From Chloroflexi bacterium HGW-Chloroflexi-4 (GTDB taxonomy: Bacteria > Chloroflexota > Anaerolineae > Anaerolineales > Anaerolineaceae), in the NCBI GenBank assembly GCA_002840715.1, contig PHBW01000016.1, forward strand, positions 16,479-80,478: a stretch of DNA of 64,000 bases, written 5' to 3'. The notes under the pieces were generated by a model. It did not search any database. It saw only the letters and a program-made list of their open reading frames with translations, and was not told the DNA's origin. The position numbers were made by a program, and so were the translations under genes. This document shows positions 8,289 through 16,487 of the stretch, in pieces. The number at the start of each line of letters is the position of its first letter. Positions within the stretch are counted from its first letter, which is position 1.

Positions 8289-9989
8289 ATGGATGGAATT
8301 GCACTGATAAATTTATTGCCTTACCTTTTTTCATTGTTAATAAGCTTGTCTGTAGGCATTTTTGCATTTAAAAGAAGGCATGTGGTTGGGGCCAAGTTTT
8401 TTGCGGTAATCATTTTATTAGAGGTTGTTACAACAAGCGCTTATATTCTCGAACTAGTGACAACAGGTTTACCAGGGAAGATGTTTTGGGATAATTTGCA
8501 GTGGTATACATCACTGATGTATCCTGTTGCACTTTTACTTTTCTCTTTTGAGTATTGTGAGACGTTAAAAACCTCAAGTTATCGGATTGTGTATTTTCTG
8601 TCGATGATCTCTATATTTTTGGCCACAGCAATTAGTTTCAACATTTTTCCTGGTTTAGGTATTGTCTCTCCTAAACTAATTGAATTTCATCCTTTTGCGA
8701 TATATACATATCAATTTGGGCTAATTACCATTCTGGCAGCTATACTCGCTTATGGAATCACACTAATTGGGATCTCGTTATTGGTTATTGACTTAATTCG
8801 GAAAGAAAAACACTTCAGGGGGCAGACTTTCATCATCATTCTAGGGGTTTTAATACCGGTTTTAGGCTCAACTCTTGCTCTTACCGGAATCGAATTGTTT
8901 CCAAACCGGGATATTGCACCACTTACTTTTGCGATAGCGAATTTGATCATTGTCTATGGTTTATTTCGATATCGGATATTTGACATTATTCCGATTGCAC
9001 GCAGCTCGGTCATGGATTTTATTTACGACCCCGTTGTCATTCTTGATCAGAACGATTTAATTTTGGATGCAAATCAATCTTTTGAAAAGCTGGTTGAATT
9101 AAATAAAAAAATATTTATCCATAAATCTGTTCATGAATTTATTTCTTCAACTTTATTAGAATTGGATGAACTTCAGGTTCCAAGTGATTCACAAAAAGAA
9201 GGACTTGTGCACTACGGTGAAAATATCGGTTACTTTGAGGTCAGCACAAAAACCTTTCTTAACCGGCTCTCGAGGTATTCCGGCCGATTGATCATTTTTC
9301 ATGACCTTACCAACCGAAAAAATTATGAAAACCAAATGCAGCTTGCTAATGATGTGTTGGAAGAAACTGCAACATTGAGAAATTTGGAGCTTAAACAATT
9401 AAATTCTTTATTAATTAATGAAGTTAATGAACGAAAGAGAGCGGAAAAAGAAAAAGACAATTATGCTCAAGAAATGGAAGTGCTTTTTAACCTGGCGATT
9501 GAAATTTCTGAGCTTGGTATGGAAGAGGATATTGAGGGGTTTTTAGCCAGAAGACTCAAAGAAATTAATCAAGCTTTTTTTGTTGTGCTCTCAGAATATG
9601 ATGCTGAAAAGAAAATGCTTTTTCCGAAACATATCATTATCGATGAAAAGGCAATGACTAAAGTGATAGAAATAATTGGTGAAGATCCTCGCAATATTAA
9701 TTTGCCAGTGGATGATGTGACGTATCACCACATCACAAATGAAGTGGTTCTTTATCGTCAAAGCCTGAACCAAGCTTTTTATGGAGTCATTGATCCAAAT
9801 GTTGGAGACCGCATTCAAGAGAAATTTTCAATTGATCAATTTGTGGGGGTGTCAATAAAAAGTAATGGTAAATTGGCGGCTTCTTTAGTGATTGCTTTGC
9901 AAAAGAATAGAACAGTACCAAGTGCAAAATTTTATGAATCCTTGGCCAATCTGGCATCAGTCGTTTTTTGGCGAAAACAAATTAAATAG
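8289..9989 (+). CDS. 7TM-PAS-GAF sensory protein without a kinase domain
   Basis: The 566-residue protein begins with seven hydrophobic segments (residues about 1-220) like the N-terminal 7TM region of membrane histidine kinases. A PAS-like domain follows (about 230-330, starting near SSVMDFIYDPVVILDQNDLI), then a charged coiled coil (about 345-400), then a GAF-like domain (about 400-566). There is no histidine phosphoacceptor helix and no HATPase domain; the frame ends cleanly after WRKQIK with nothing kinase-like behind it. It may pass a signal to a separate kinase, or be a shortened kinase. It stands alone, divergent from glmS. The ligand is unknown. Confidence 0.75.
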   Translation: MDGIALINLLPYLFSLLISLSVGIFAFKRRHVVGAKFFAVIILLEVVTTSAYILELVTTGLPGKMFWDNLQWYTSLMYPVALLLFSFEYCETLKTSSYRIVYFLSMISIFLATAISFNIFPGLGIVSPKLIEFHPFAIYTYQFGLITILAAILAYGITLIGISLLVIDLIRKEKHFRGQTFIIILGVLIPVLGSTLALTGIELFPNRDIAPLTFAIANLIIVYGLFRYRIFDIIPIARSSVMDFIYDPVVILDQNDLILDANQSFEKLVELNKKIFIHKSVHEFISSTLLELDELQVPSDSQKEGLVHYGENIGYFEVSTKTFLNRLSRYSGRLIIFHDLTNRKNYENQMQLANDVLEETATLRNLELKQLNSLLINEVNERKRAEKEKDNYAQEMEVLFNLAIEISELGMEEDIEGFLARRLKEINQAFFVVLSEYDAEKKMLFPKHIIIDEKAMTKVIEIIGEDPRNINLPVDDVTYHHITNEVVLYRQSLNQAFYGVIDPNVGDRIQEKFSIDQFVGVSIKSNGKLAASLVIALQKNRTVPSAKFYESLANLASVVFWRKQIK

Positions 9990-10317
9990 AGATTAGAAAC
10001 AATCTGGATTTTATTATTTGCATTATTGATAAGTTGAAATTTATGAGACACCTTTTATTTTCAAAGTGAAGAATTTTAAGATTGGCATAATTTTACGCGT
10101 TTTTCACAGGCGCTTTTTTTAAGCTTGAAATCTTGAGGGAAATAAATCATTTATCTCTCACCCATTTTTTCAATTGATTAATATTTTTATTCTCATCTTT
10201 GTTTGAAAATTTTCATAAAGACACTTTAATCTTGACTGATTATCAAATTTATTAATAAACTTAAATAGTCCCAATGCAAGTGAAAGTTTAAGTTAAATCT
10301 CTTTTATGTGACTTGAA
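9990..10317. other. Intergenic region before the ribonucleotide reductase, no gene seen
   Basis: About 330 AT-rich bases between the sensor gene and the reductase promoter show no supported reading frame. A short 3-bp GCG/CGC pairing followed by seven T (near 10095-10120) could be a poor terminator for the sensor gene but is too weak to call. Confidence 0.5.
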
Positions 10318-10346
10318 TTGACAGACCAAATGTGCTAATATTGTCT
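10318..10346 (+). promoter_or_regulatory. Candidate promoter of the ribonucleotide reductase operon
   Basis: A perfect -35 TTGACA (10318-10323) is followed by weaker -10 candidates, TATTGT at 10339-10344 (15-bp spacer) or TTGTCT at 10341-10346 (17-bp spacer). Two NrdR-like boxes begin immediately downstream, as expected for a repressed promoter. Confidence 0.55.
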
Positions 10347-10350
10347 TTAC

Positions 10351-10397
10351 AACCTAGATATAGGAGGGGGCGCGATATCTACCCCCATATATGGGGG
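10351..10397 (+). promoter_or_regulatory. Tandem NrdR-like boxes
   Basis: Two 16-bp palindromic boxes lie between the promoter and the coding region. The first core CTAGATATAG (10354-10363) fits 9 of 10 positions of the known NrdR core CwAtATaTwG. The second (10382-10397) is the perfect palindrome CCCCCATATATGGGGG, fitting 8 of 10. Box centres are 31 bp apart, three helical turns, with a 15-bp linker, the classic geometry of NrdR box pairs. NrdR represses ribonucleotide reductase operons when dATP is high. Confidence 0.8.
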
Positions 10398-10444
10398 ATG
10401 TTCTTTTCAAAAAGGATACTTATCGAAGCAAGAGGAGATCGGTT

Positions 10445-12745
10445 ATGGATAAGGTTGGTAAGCAGATTATGAGTGACATTAACGAAAATACCTCACACAA
10501 CGATGACCCCTTTGGTCAGGAAGTTATTGTTGTTCCCAGTACGGTTGTTAAACGGGATGGAAGTGTTGTCCCTTTTAATATTGAACGAATTGAAATTGCT
10601 TTGCGCAAGTGTTTTGAGAGTATTGGCAAGAAACCTATTATTCCGATCGAAACCATAGCAAAACGTGCCGTAAATGTGGTGGCGAGCAAATTTGACCGCC
10701 CCTCGGTGGAAGCCATTCAAGATATAGTTGAAATGACCCTGCAATCATTGGGTGAATTTTCGGCAGCTAAGCACTATATTTTATATCGCGCTGAACATGC
10801 CAAGCTGCGGCAATCACGGCCTGTGCCAAGTGATATTCGCCAGGCTTTTGACGAATCGGATGCATTCTTCCCTACACAGCTTCAAAAGTTTCAGTTCTAT
10901 GATAAATATTCACGCTTTAACTATGAACTCGGACACCGCGAAACCTGGGTTGAAACCGTGGATCGCGCCACGGATTACCTCAAAGAATTGTCAGAGAACA
11001 AGCTGCCCGAAGAAACTTATGCCCGTGTGCGCAAAGGTATTCTTGAGATGCGTGCCATGCCCTCCATGCGCTTGTTAGCCATGGCTGGACCGGCAGCCCG
11101 CCGCAACAATATTGCCATCTATAACTGTTCTTACATGCCGGTTGACAGCATTGATTCCTTTGTTGAAGCTTTGATTATCTCGATGAGCGGCTGCGGAGTG
11201 GGTTATTCGGTTGAAAAACAATATGTTGAAAACTTCCCGCGTGTTCACCGCCAGATCCCTGGCGATGTGCCAACATTGATCATTGAAGATTCGGCTGAAG
11301 GCTGGGCTGACGCTTTGCGTAAAGGCCTGCAAACATGGTTTGACGGACATGATATAAAATTTGATTTCTCAGAGATCAGACCGGCCGGCGCTCCTCTTCG
11401 AATTAAAGGAGGTCGTGCTTCAGGACCTGAACCTCTGCGCAAAATGCTTGAGTTTGTGCGCAGCCGCGTATTGGCACAGCAAGGCGGCTTTATTCGTCCG
11501 ATTGATGCTCATGACATCATGTGTGAAGTAGGCAACGCTGCGGTTTCTGGCGGTGTGCGTCGAACAGCCATGATCAGCCTTTTTGATTATGATGATGTTG
11601 AAATGCGCAAATGCAAGAGCGGCGATTTTGAGCGAGAGAACAATCAGCGCTGGAACGCCAACAATTCACTGGTTTGGCCGGATCGCAAACTGACCCAGCT
11701 TGAAATCTTCAATATCATCGCCGACATGCACATGTCAGGTCGCGGCGAACCCGGCATCTTCAACCGCCGCGCCGCGCATAACACCGTCCCTGAAAGACGC
11801 AAAAAAGTTGATTTTGGCACCAACCCCTGCGGAGAGATTGTGCTGCGCCCTTACGAATTTTGTAATTTGAGCATTGCAGTCGCCCGCAGTGAAGACACTT
11901 ACGAGTCTTTAAAAGAAAAAGTGGAATTAGCCACCATCATCGGCACCATCCAGGCTATGGCCACAAACTTCCCCGGCATGCGCGATGTTTGGAAGCAAAA
12001 TTGCGAAGAGGAACGTTTGCTGGGTGTGGATATCAACGGTCAACTGGATTGTCCGGTAGCGCAAGACCCCGAAGTACAGGAAAAGCTGCGCAAAGTGGCT
12101 GTTGAAACGAATGAAAAATATGCTGACATGCTTGGCATCAACCGTTCTGCTGCCGTAACCACTGTCAAACCTTCCGGCAACAGCTCACAACTTTTGGATT
12201 GTTCCCCCGGCATACATCCCCGCTGGTCGCCTTTCTATGTCCGCAACGTACGCGTTGGCACACACTCGCCCATTTTCAAAGTCCTGCGCGATGCCGGTGT
12301 TCCCATGAGCCCTGAAAACGGCCAAACCATCGAAAACGCCACCACATGGGTGATTCACTTCCCTGTTAAGGCACCAGAAGGCGCAGTTACCCGAGAAGCA
12401 CGCCCAGCCTTGATGCAGTGTGATTATTGGCTGCAAAATAAAATGCACTGGACGGAGCATAATCCCAGTGTGACCATTACCTACAAACCGGATGAGATCA
12501 TTGACATCATCAAGTGGGTTTGGGAGCATCAAGATGTGATCGGCGGTATGACCTTCCTGCCCTCTTACGATTCCCTCTTCAATCAAATGCCCTATGAACA
12601 GATTGAAGAAGCTGAATACAACAAGCTGGCTGCGAAATTCCCGAACATTGATTTTTCGAAGCTTTATTATTATGAAGAAAAAGATCTAACCACTGCTGCC
12701 CAGGAATTAGCCTGTCTGGCTGGCACTTGTTCGATTGAGTTTTAG
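10445..12745 (+). CDS. nrdJ: Adenosylcobalamin-dependent (class II) ribonucleotide reductase, monomeric RTPR type
   Basis: This enzyme reduces ribonucleoside triphosphates to deoxyribonucleotides without oxygen, using coenzyme B12. The start chosen is ATG 10445 (MDKVGKQIMSD) because AGAGGAG sits 7 bases before it; an upstream in-frame ATG at 10391 falls inside an NrdR-like box and has no suitable ribosome-binding site. The 766-residue protein has an N-terminal ATP-cone (about residues 30-120, starting VVKRDGSVVPFN). The reductase barrel has the YNCSYMP cysteine, the NPCGEI motif with catalytic Cys and Glu, and FCNLS. The C-terminal cysteine pair ACLAGTCSIEF re-reduces the active site. The monomeric Lactobacillus leichmannii-type family is indicated. 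Confidence 0.93.
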   Translation: MDKVGKQIMSDINENTSHNDDPFGQEVIVVPSTVVKRDGSVVPFNIERIEIALRKCFESIGKKPIIPIETIAKRAVNVVASKFDRPSVEAIQDIVEMTLQSLGEFSAAKHYILYRAEHAKLRQSRPVPSDIRQAFDESDAFFPTQLQKFQFYDKYSRFNYELGHRETWVETVDRATDYLKELSENKLPEETYARVRKGILEMRAMPSMRLLAMAGPAARRNNIAIYNCSYMPVDSIDSFVEALIISMSGCGVGYSVEKQYVENFPRVHRQIPGDVPTLIIEDSAEGWADALRKGLQTWFDGHDIKFDFSEIRPAGAPLRIKGGRASGPEPLRKMLEFVRSRVLAQQGGFIRPIDAHDIMCEVGNAAVSGGVRRTAMISLFDYDDVEMRKCKSGDFERENNQRWNANNSLVWPDRKLTQLEIFNIIADMHMSGRGEPGIFNRRAAHNTVPERRKKVDFGTNPCGEIVLRPYEFCNLSIAVARSEDTYESLKEKVELATIIGTIQAMATNFPGMRDVWKQNCEEERLLGVDINGQLDCPVAQDPEVQEKLRKVAVETNEKYADMLGINRSAAVTTVKPSGNSSQLLDCSPGIHPRWSPFYVRNVRVGTHSPIFKVLRDAGVPMSPENGQTIENATTWVIHFPVKAPEGAVTREARPALMQCDYWLQNKMHWTEHNPSVTITYKPDEIIDIIKWVWEHQDVIGGMTFLPSYDSLFNQMPYEQIEEAEYNKLAAKFPNIDFSKLYYYEEKDLTTAAQELACLAGTCSIEF

Positions 12746-12752
12746 TTTCTTT

Positions 12753-12775
12753 CAGGGATTCGCAATACATCCCTG
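12753..12775 (+). other. Short hairpin after nrdJ, probably not a terminator
   Basis: CAGGGAT and ATCCCTG pair across a 9-base loop directly after the nrdJ stop, but no T run follows. Read-through into the pyrimidine nucleotide genes downstream is therefore likely, placing them at least partly under the NrdR-controlled promoter. Confidence 0.4.
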
Positions 12776-12888
12776 GATGAACGCTCAACCTTGACCTTTT
12801 TAGCGGATATCAAACAGGTTGGCTGAAATCTTTGCCAATCTGTTTGATCTCATTTCAAAGATTAAACAAAACAATCAGGAGCAAACAA

Positions 12889-13623
12889 GTGACCTCTTTG
12901 GCGGGAAAAGTGATTTTGGTAACCGGTGGTGCGCATCGCGTGGGAAAATCCATCGCGCTGGCATTGGCGCGTGAAGGGGCATCCATTGCCATCACTTACC
13001 ATTCCTCCCAAAAAGATGCGCTTCAAACCGTGGAAGAACTCAAAGCTCTTGAGGTTAATGCGGTCGCTTTTTACTGCGATCAAACCGAGATTGATCAGAT
13101 TCAAAAAACGGTGGTCGATTGCCATACTTTTTTTGGCCGTTTGGACGGCTTGGTCAACAATGCAGCCATCATGCAGGAAATTCCGTTTCAAGAGATCACC
13201 CCCGAAACCTGGGCTCAATCCATGGATACCAACGCCAGAGCGCCTTTTTTCTTTACTCAGGCAGCCAGCAAGTTGATGCAAGAAGGGGAGGGCGGCGCTA
13301 TAGTCAACATACTTGATGAAAGTGCACAGGTACCCACCCGATATTACATTCATCACAGCGCTTCAAAAGCAGCTTTACGCATGCTCACTCTTTCTACCGC
13401 GCTGGAGCTTGCCCCGCGCATCCGCGTGAACGCTGTTCTGCCCGGACCGGTGTTGATGCCAGAAGGCGGCGATGAAGAAAGATGGAAACGTCTTGAAAAG
13501 AATACACCGCTCAAACGTCTGGGAACACCGGATGACGTTGCAAGGGCGGTTCTCTATTTAATGAAGGAAGAATTCATTACCGGGCAGGTTTTGGTGGTGG
13601 ATGGCGGTAGGACGATCAAATAA
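12889..13623 (+). CDS. PTR1/FolM-like pteridine reductase (SDR family) with His in place of the catalytic Tyr
   Basis: The GTG start at 12889 is chosen because AGGAG lies 7 bases upstream; this gives 244 residues starting VTSLAGKVILVTGG, normal for the family. The Rossmann motif is TGGAHRVG; NNAAIM, the substrate-loop Asp143 in NILDES, Lys160, and the LELAPRIRVNAVLPGP and VDGGRT tail all match pteridine reductases. Those enzymes use an Asp-Tyr-Lys set, with Asp instead of the usual SDR Ser; here the Tyr position is His156 (CAC at 13354-13356) in HHSASK. The natural role would be NADPH reduction of dihydrofolate or a dihydropterin, supplying the thymidylate-synthase-like enzymes nearby. Whether it is active without Tyr is open. 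Confidence 0.8.
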   Translation: MTSLAGKVILVTGGAHRVGKSIALALAREGASIAITYHSSQKDALQTVEELKALEVNAVAFYCDQTEIDQIQKTVVDCHTFFGRLDGLVNNAAIMQEIPFQEITPETWAQSMDTNARAPFFFTQAASKLMQEGEGGAIVNILDESAQVPTRYYIHHSASKAALRMLTLSTALELAPRIRVNAVLPGPVLMPEGGDEERWKRLEKNTPLKRLGTPDDVARAVLYLMKEEFITGQVLVVDGGRTIK

Positions 13624-13642
13624 TCTGTATCGGAGTGTATGC

Positions 13643-14179
13643 ATGGGTTCAGTTTTATCAGCAGCAAAGATTCGAGAACTCCAAAAAAATAATCCGCCCT
13701 TGATAGAAGGGCTATTGGATGCAGATCAACAGATCCAGCCCAACGGTGTGGATCTGAGTCTTTATTCTATTCAGGCTTTTCAATCTGGCGGTCAGCTTGG
13801 GTTTTCAAGCGCTGAACGAATTTTGCCTCAACTCACCGCCATTGATTTTATGGAGGGTTGGGTAACTCTGCCTCAAGGTCAATATCTTGTGACATTTAAT
13901 GAGATCGTCCATCTGCCGGTGGAAGTGATGGCGCTGGGACGTCCGCGCTCAAGTTTACTGCGCATGGCCGTTTCTGTTGGAACGGCGGTCTGGGACGCGG
14001 GTTACAACGGACGCAGTCAGAGCTTGTTGATCGTATACAATCCGGGCGGGGTTAAATTGGCGCAAAATGCCAGGCTGCTGCAGTTGGTTTTCTTTGAAAT
14101 TGAAGGTGGCACCCACGCTTATGATGGATTCTTTCAAAACGAAAACTTGATTCTACCCAATCAAAAGGATGCAGTATGA
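13643..14179 (+). CDS. dUTPase/dCTP-deaminase-fold protein, predicted dUTPase-like
   Basis: The 178-residue protein starts at ATG 13643, with CGGAG about 7 bases before it. It carries GRPRSSLLRMAVSVG and AVWDAGYNG, matching the PRSS and D-x-x-Y-x-G nucleotide motifs of the trimeric dCTP deaminase/dUTPase family. The Glu needed for cytosine deamination, expected in the strand after DAGY-x-G (L-E-F-Y-N in deaminases), is replaced in SLLIVYN, so hydrolysis of dUTP or a related nucleotide is more likely than deamination. It follows the pteridine reductase closely and its stop overlaps the next gene by ATGA, indicating translational coupling. A second member of the family ends this gene run. Confidence 0.75.
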   Translation: MGSVLSAAKIRELQKNNPPLIEGLLDADQQIQPNGVDLSLYSIQAFQSGGQLGFSSAERILPQLTAIDFMEGWVTLPQGQYLVTFNEIVHLPVEVMALGRPRSSLLRMAVSVGTAVWDAGYNGRSQSLLIVYNPGGVKLAQNARLLQLVFFEIEGGTHAYDGFFQNENLILPNQKDAV

Positions 14180-14604
14180 AAATTACGGCTTATGTATCTG
14201 GGGCGCTCACCGGCGGAGATGAAATCGAACTGCTCAAACATTTTTATGAGCGAATTGCCGAAACGTGCAAAGTCGCAGGTATAGAGGCTTATGTACCCCA
14301 TCTTGTTTCTGACCCGATTGGCAACCCAAACATGACCCCCGAAGAAGTCTACGATCTAGATCGCCGCCAGGTGCTGGATTCGAACCTGTTGGTGGCTTAT
14401 GTGGGCTATCCCTCATTGGGGGTTGGTCAGGAAATTGAAATTGCCCGCGAGAATAACATTCCGGTCGTAATGTTGATGGAAAAAGACCGTAGAATTTCGC
14501 GCATGGCGCGCGGCAACCCCGCTGTGGTGGCTGAAATCCATTTCACCGACCATGATGACGCCCTGCAGCAACTTTCACACTGGCTAAAGGAGTGGAAGGC
14601 ATGA
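14176..14604 (+). CDS. DNPH1/Rcl-like 2'-deoxynucleoside 5'-monophosphate N-hydrolase or deoxyribosyltransferase
   Basis: The 142-residue protein opens MKITAYVSGALTGG, a nucleoside 2-deoxyribosyltransferase-fold start. It has PSLGVGQEIEIA, closely matching the SLGVGYE block with the catalytic Glu in mammalian Rcl/DNPH1. That enzyme removes bases from deoxynucleoside monophosphates, including 5-hydroxymethyl-dUMP; bacterial relatives exchange bases between deoxynucleosides. The Asp of VLDSNLLVAYV fits the family. It overlaps the genes on both sides by ATGA. In this setting, cleanup or salvage of deoxypyrimidine nucleotides is the likely role, but substrate is unproven. Confidence 0.72.
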   Translation: MKITAYVSGALTGGDEIELLKHFYERIAETCKVAGIEAYVPHLVSDPIGNPNMTPEEVYDLDRRQVLDSNLLVAYVGYPSLGVGQEIEIARENNIPVVMLMEKDRRISRMARGNPAVVAEIHFTDHDDALQQLSHWLKEWKA

Positions 14605-15431
14605 CCCAGTTTGACCGTACCTACAGCGATTGCCTGAAACAGATCCTTGATCACGGCATTGAAGAAGTGAATGAGCGGACAGGGCATAAAGTGAAAGCGC
14701 TGCCCGGGCTGCATTTTAATCTGGACGCGGGCTTTCCACTTTTATCGCTTCGCAAGATCGCACCGAGGGTGTTCGCAGCGGAACAGGTATGGTTTATGAT
14801 GGGCAGCCGTAAACCGGTTGAATTTATTGATCAATACACAAAAATCTGGAATGATTTCACCAATCTCAACGGCGTGGTCAACTCAGCATACGGCTTTCGC
14901 TGGCGGCAGTTTTTTGGCCGGGATCAAATCGGATTGTTGGTGAAACTGCTTGAAAAAGAACGCAGTTCACGCCATGGCGTTGTGATCACCTGGGATCCGG
15001 CTGCCGACGGCTTGAACCCTGAACTCAAAAAGAAAAATGTTCCCTGTCCGCTTTCGTTCACAGTCAATATTATTGGTGAAAGACTTCACTTTCACACCAT
15101 TTTCCGTTCAAACGATATGGTGGTAGGCTGCCCCTTTGATGTGGCTGGGTTTGCCCTGCTTCAGCGCATGCTGGCGGCGAGGCTGGGCGTGGGGGTGGGG
15201 GTTTACTCCCATTCGATATCCAATGCCCATATTTATGATGTGCATTATGAGGCGGCGAGAGAGATCATCAGCCGCAGCGGACAGGAAAACGAAATTGAGC
15301 TCAACGCAGAACCAAATTGGTTTGAACGCGCTGAAAAAGGCGACGTCACCCTGGTGGATGAGATTGTGAAAATTCTGGATGCCCAATATACCCCGGCCCC
15401 TCCCATTAAGGGCCTGCCGGTGGTTTTGTAA
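14601..15431 (+). CDS. Thymidylate synthase family protein with Asp at the dUMP-specificity position
   Basis: The ATG at 14601 has AAGGAG 8 bases upstream and overlaps the previous stop. The 276-residue protein aligns along thymidylate synthase: Arg26 in RTG, Trp83, Tyr97, nucleophile Cys149 in VPCP, the RSND phosphate-binding block at Arg169, and HIY near residue 208. The residue equivalent to E. coli Asn177, which selects dUMP, is Asp180 in CPFDVAGFA. Asp is found there in dCMP hydroxymethylase, and Asn-to-Asp in the L. casei enzyme shifts it to dCMP methylation. Arg-Arg before the nucleophile is Arg-His, and the usual N-H after HxY is V-H. It may act on dCMP or a dCMP analogue, or be the lineage's divergent dTMP synthase. 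Confidence 0.82.
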   Translation: MTQFDRTYSDCLKQILDHGIEEVNERTGHKVKALPGLHFNLDAGFPLLSLRKIAPRVFAAEQVWFMMGSRKPVEFIDQYTKIWNDFTNLNGVVNSAYGFRWRQFFGRDQIGLLVKLLEKERSSRHGVVITWDPAADGLNPELKKKNVPCPLSFTVNIIGERLHFHTIFRSNDMVVGCPFDVAGFALLQRMLAARLGVGVGVYSHSISNAHIYDVHYEAAREIISRSGQENEIELNAEPNWFERAEKGDVTLVDEIVKILDAQYTPAPPIKGLPVVL

Positions 15432-15458
15432 GTTATTTCGAATATCGAAGGCAAATTG

Positions 15459-16487
15459 ATGGCAGAAACTTCAATGGCTATTAAAGGCGCCACGCTTAAA
15501 GATCTGTTGGCTGAAGCTCACGATTACGTGATCAGCCACGGCGTAAAGCGTGAATCTCAACGCGGCACCACTTTTTCTGTCAAAGCTCTGACGCTGCTGT
15601 GGGAGACCCCTACTAATTCGGATGAAAATTATTGGGGATGGCCTCGCGCATCTGCGGATTTTTATCAGCAGATTTTTGTGGATGGCAGAACTGAAAACCG
15701 GCCAGAGCGGCTGGCTGAAAAAGGGGATTATCTTTTCCCATATACTTATGCGGCGCGCTCGCGTTTTTGGGACGGCGGCTGGGGATACATCCAGGCGGTG
15801 CTGCGCGCCACGCAAAAAGTGGGCGGCACTGTGGCCTCAATCACCAATACCCAGGCTGCCTTTCTTGAATATCTGGCTTCTGCCGGCGAATTGGTTCATT
15901 TGCAGGTGATTCTGGAAGTATGGGATTGGCTGGGCAGTCAGCAAATGGCTGCTTTTTTGGAGAATCCTTTTCAGGTGGATTCCTTTTTAACCAGATCGCG
16001 AGTCGATCAATTGAAACGCATCATCCATGAAATCAATGAAAACCCGGCTTCGCGCCGCGCGGTGACGGTTTCATTTGTTTACCCCGAACTGGATCAGCGC
16101 ATGAAACCCCTGCTGGGCATTCCGCCCTACCAGTTTTTTCAGTTGCTGCCGGGTGAGGCAAACGAACCCCTGCACTCATTCCACGTGCACCGCTCGCTGG
16201 ATGCCGGGCAAGGAGTGTTATTGGATTTCATGCATGATTACACTTGGCTTTCTGAAGCATCGGCCAGTGTGAAACGTCCAATAGGCACGATTACAGTCAC
16301 CGCGGGAGATTTTCATGTTTATCTGCCGTCAGAAAAAGCCCCTGCCGTGGACCGGATTGACCAATGGCTGATGGATGTGACCGATGGCTACCAGGCAGGC
16401 ATGGGCACGCCTTCCAAATGGCTGAAAAACGAGAAGTACCTGCAAAATGCAGAAAGAATTTATTCCTTATTGGGAGATGCTCAATGA
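15459..16487 (+). CDS. Divergent thymidylate-synthase-like protein lacking the nucleophilic Cys
   Basis: Start ATG 15459 has GAAGG 7 bases upstream. The 342-residue protein has no obvious relation over its first 190 residues, but its second half keeps the synthase frame: NPASRRAV (the Arg pair), the nucleophile region read as GIPPYQFFQ with Pro223 in place of Cys, HRSLDAGQG for the phosphate-binding Arg-Ser, Asp256 at the Asn177 position, and GDFHVY for the HxY motif. Without Cys it cannot use the standard covalent mechanism. It sits 27 bases after the first synthase homologue and overlaps the next gene by ATGA, so a partner or regulatory subunit is one idea, a different reaction another. Confidence 0.7.
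   Translation: MAETSMAIKGATLKDLLAEAHDYVISHGVKRESQRGTTFSVKALTLLWETPTNSDENYWGWPRASADFYQQIFVDGRTENRPERLAEKGDYLFPYTYAARSRFWDGGWGYIQAVLRATQKVGGTVASITNTQAAFLEYLASAGELVHLQVILEVWDWLGSQQMAAFLENPFQVDSFLTRSRVDQLKRIIHEINENPASRRAVTVSFVYPELDQRMKPLLGIPPYQFFQLLPGEANEPLHSFHVHRSLDAGQGVLLDFMHDYTWLSEASASVKRPIGTITVTAGDFHVYLPSEKAPAVDRIDQWLMDVTDGYQAGMGTPSKWLKNEKYLQNAERIYSLLGDAQ

Noticed and set aside
10391..10444. Upstream in-frame ATG as nrdJ start
   Set aside because: It lies inside an NrdR-like palindrome, has no ribosome-binding site at proper distance, and ATG 10445 has AGAGGAG 7 bases before it.
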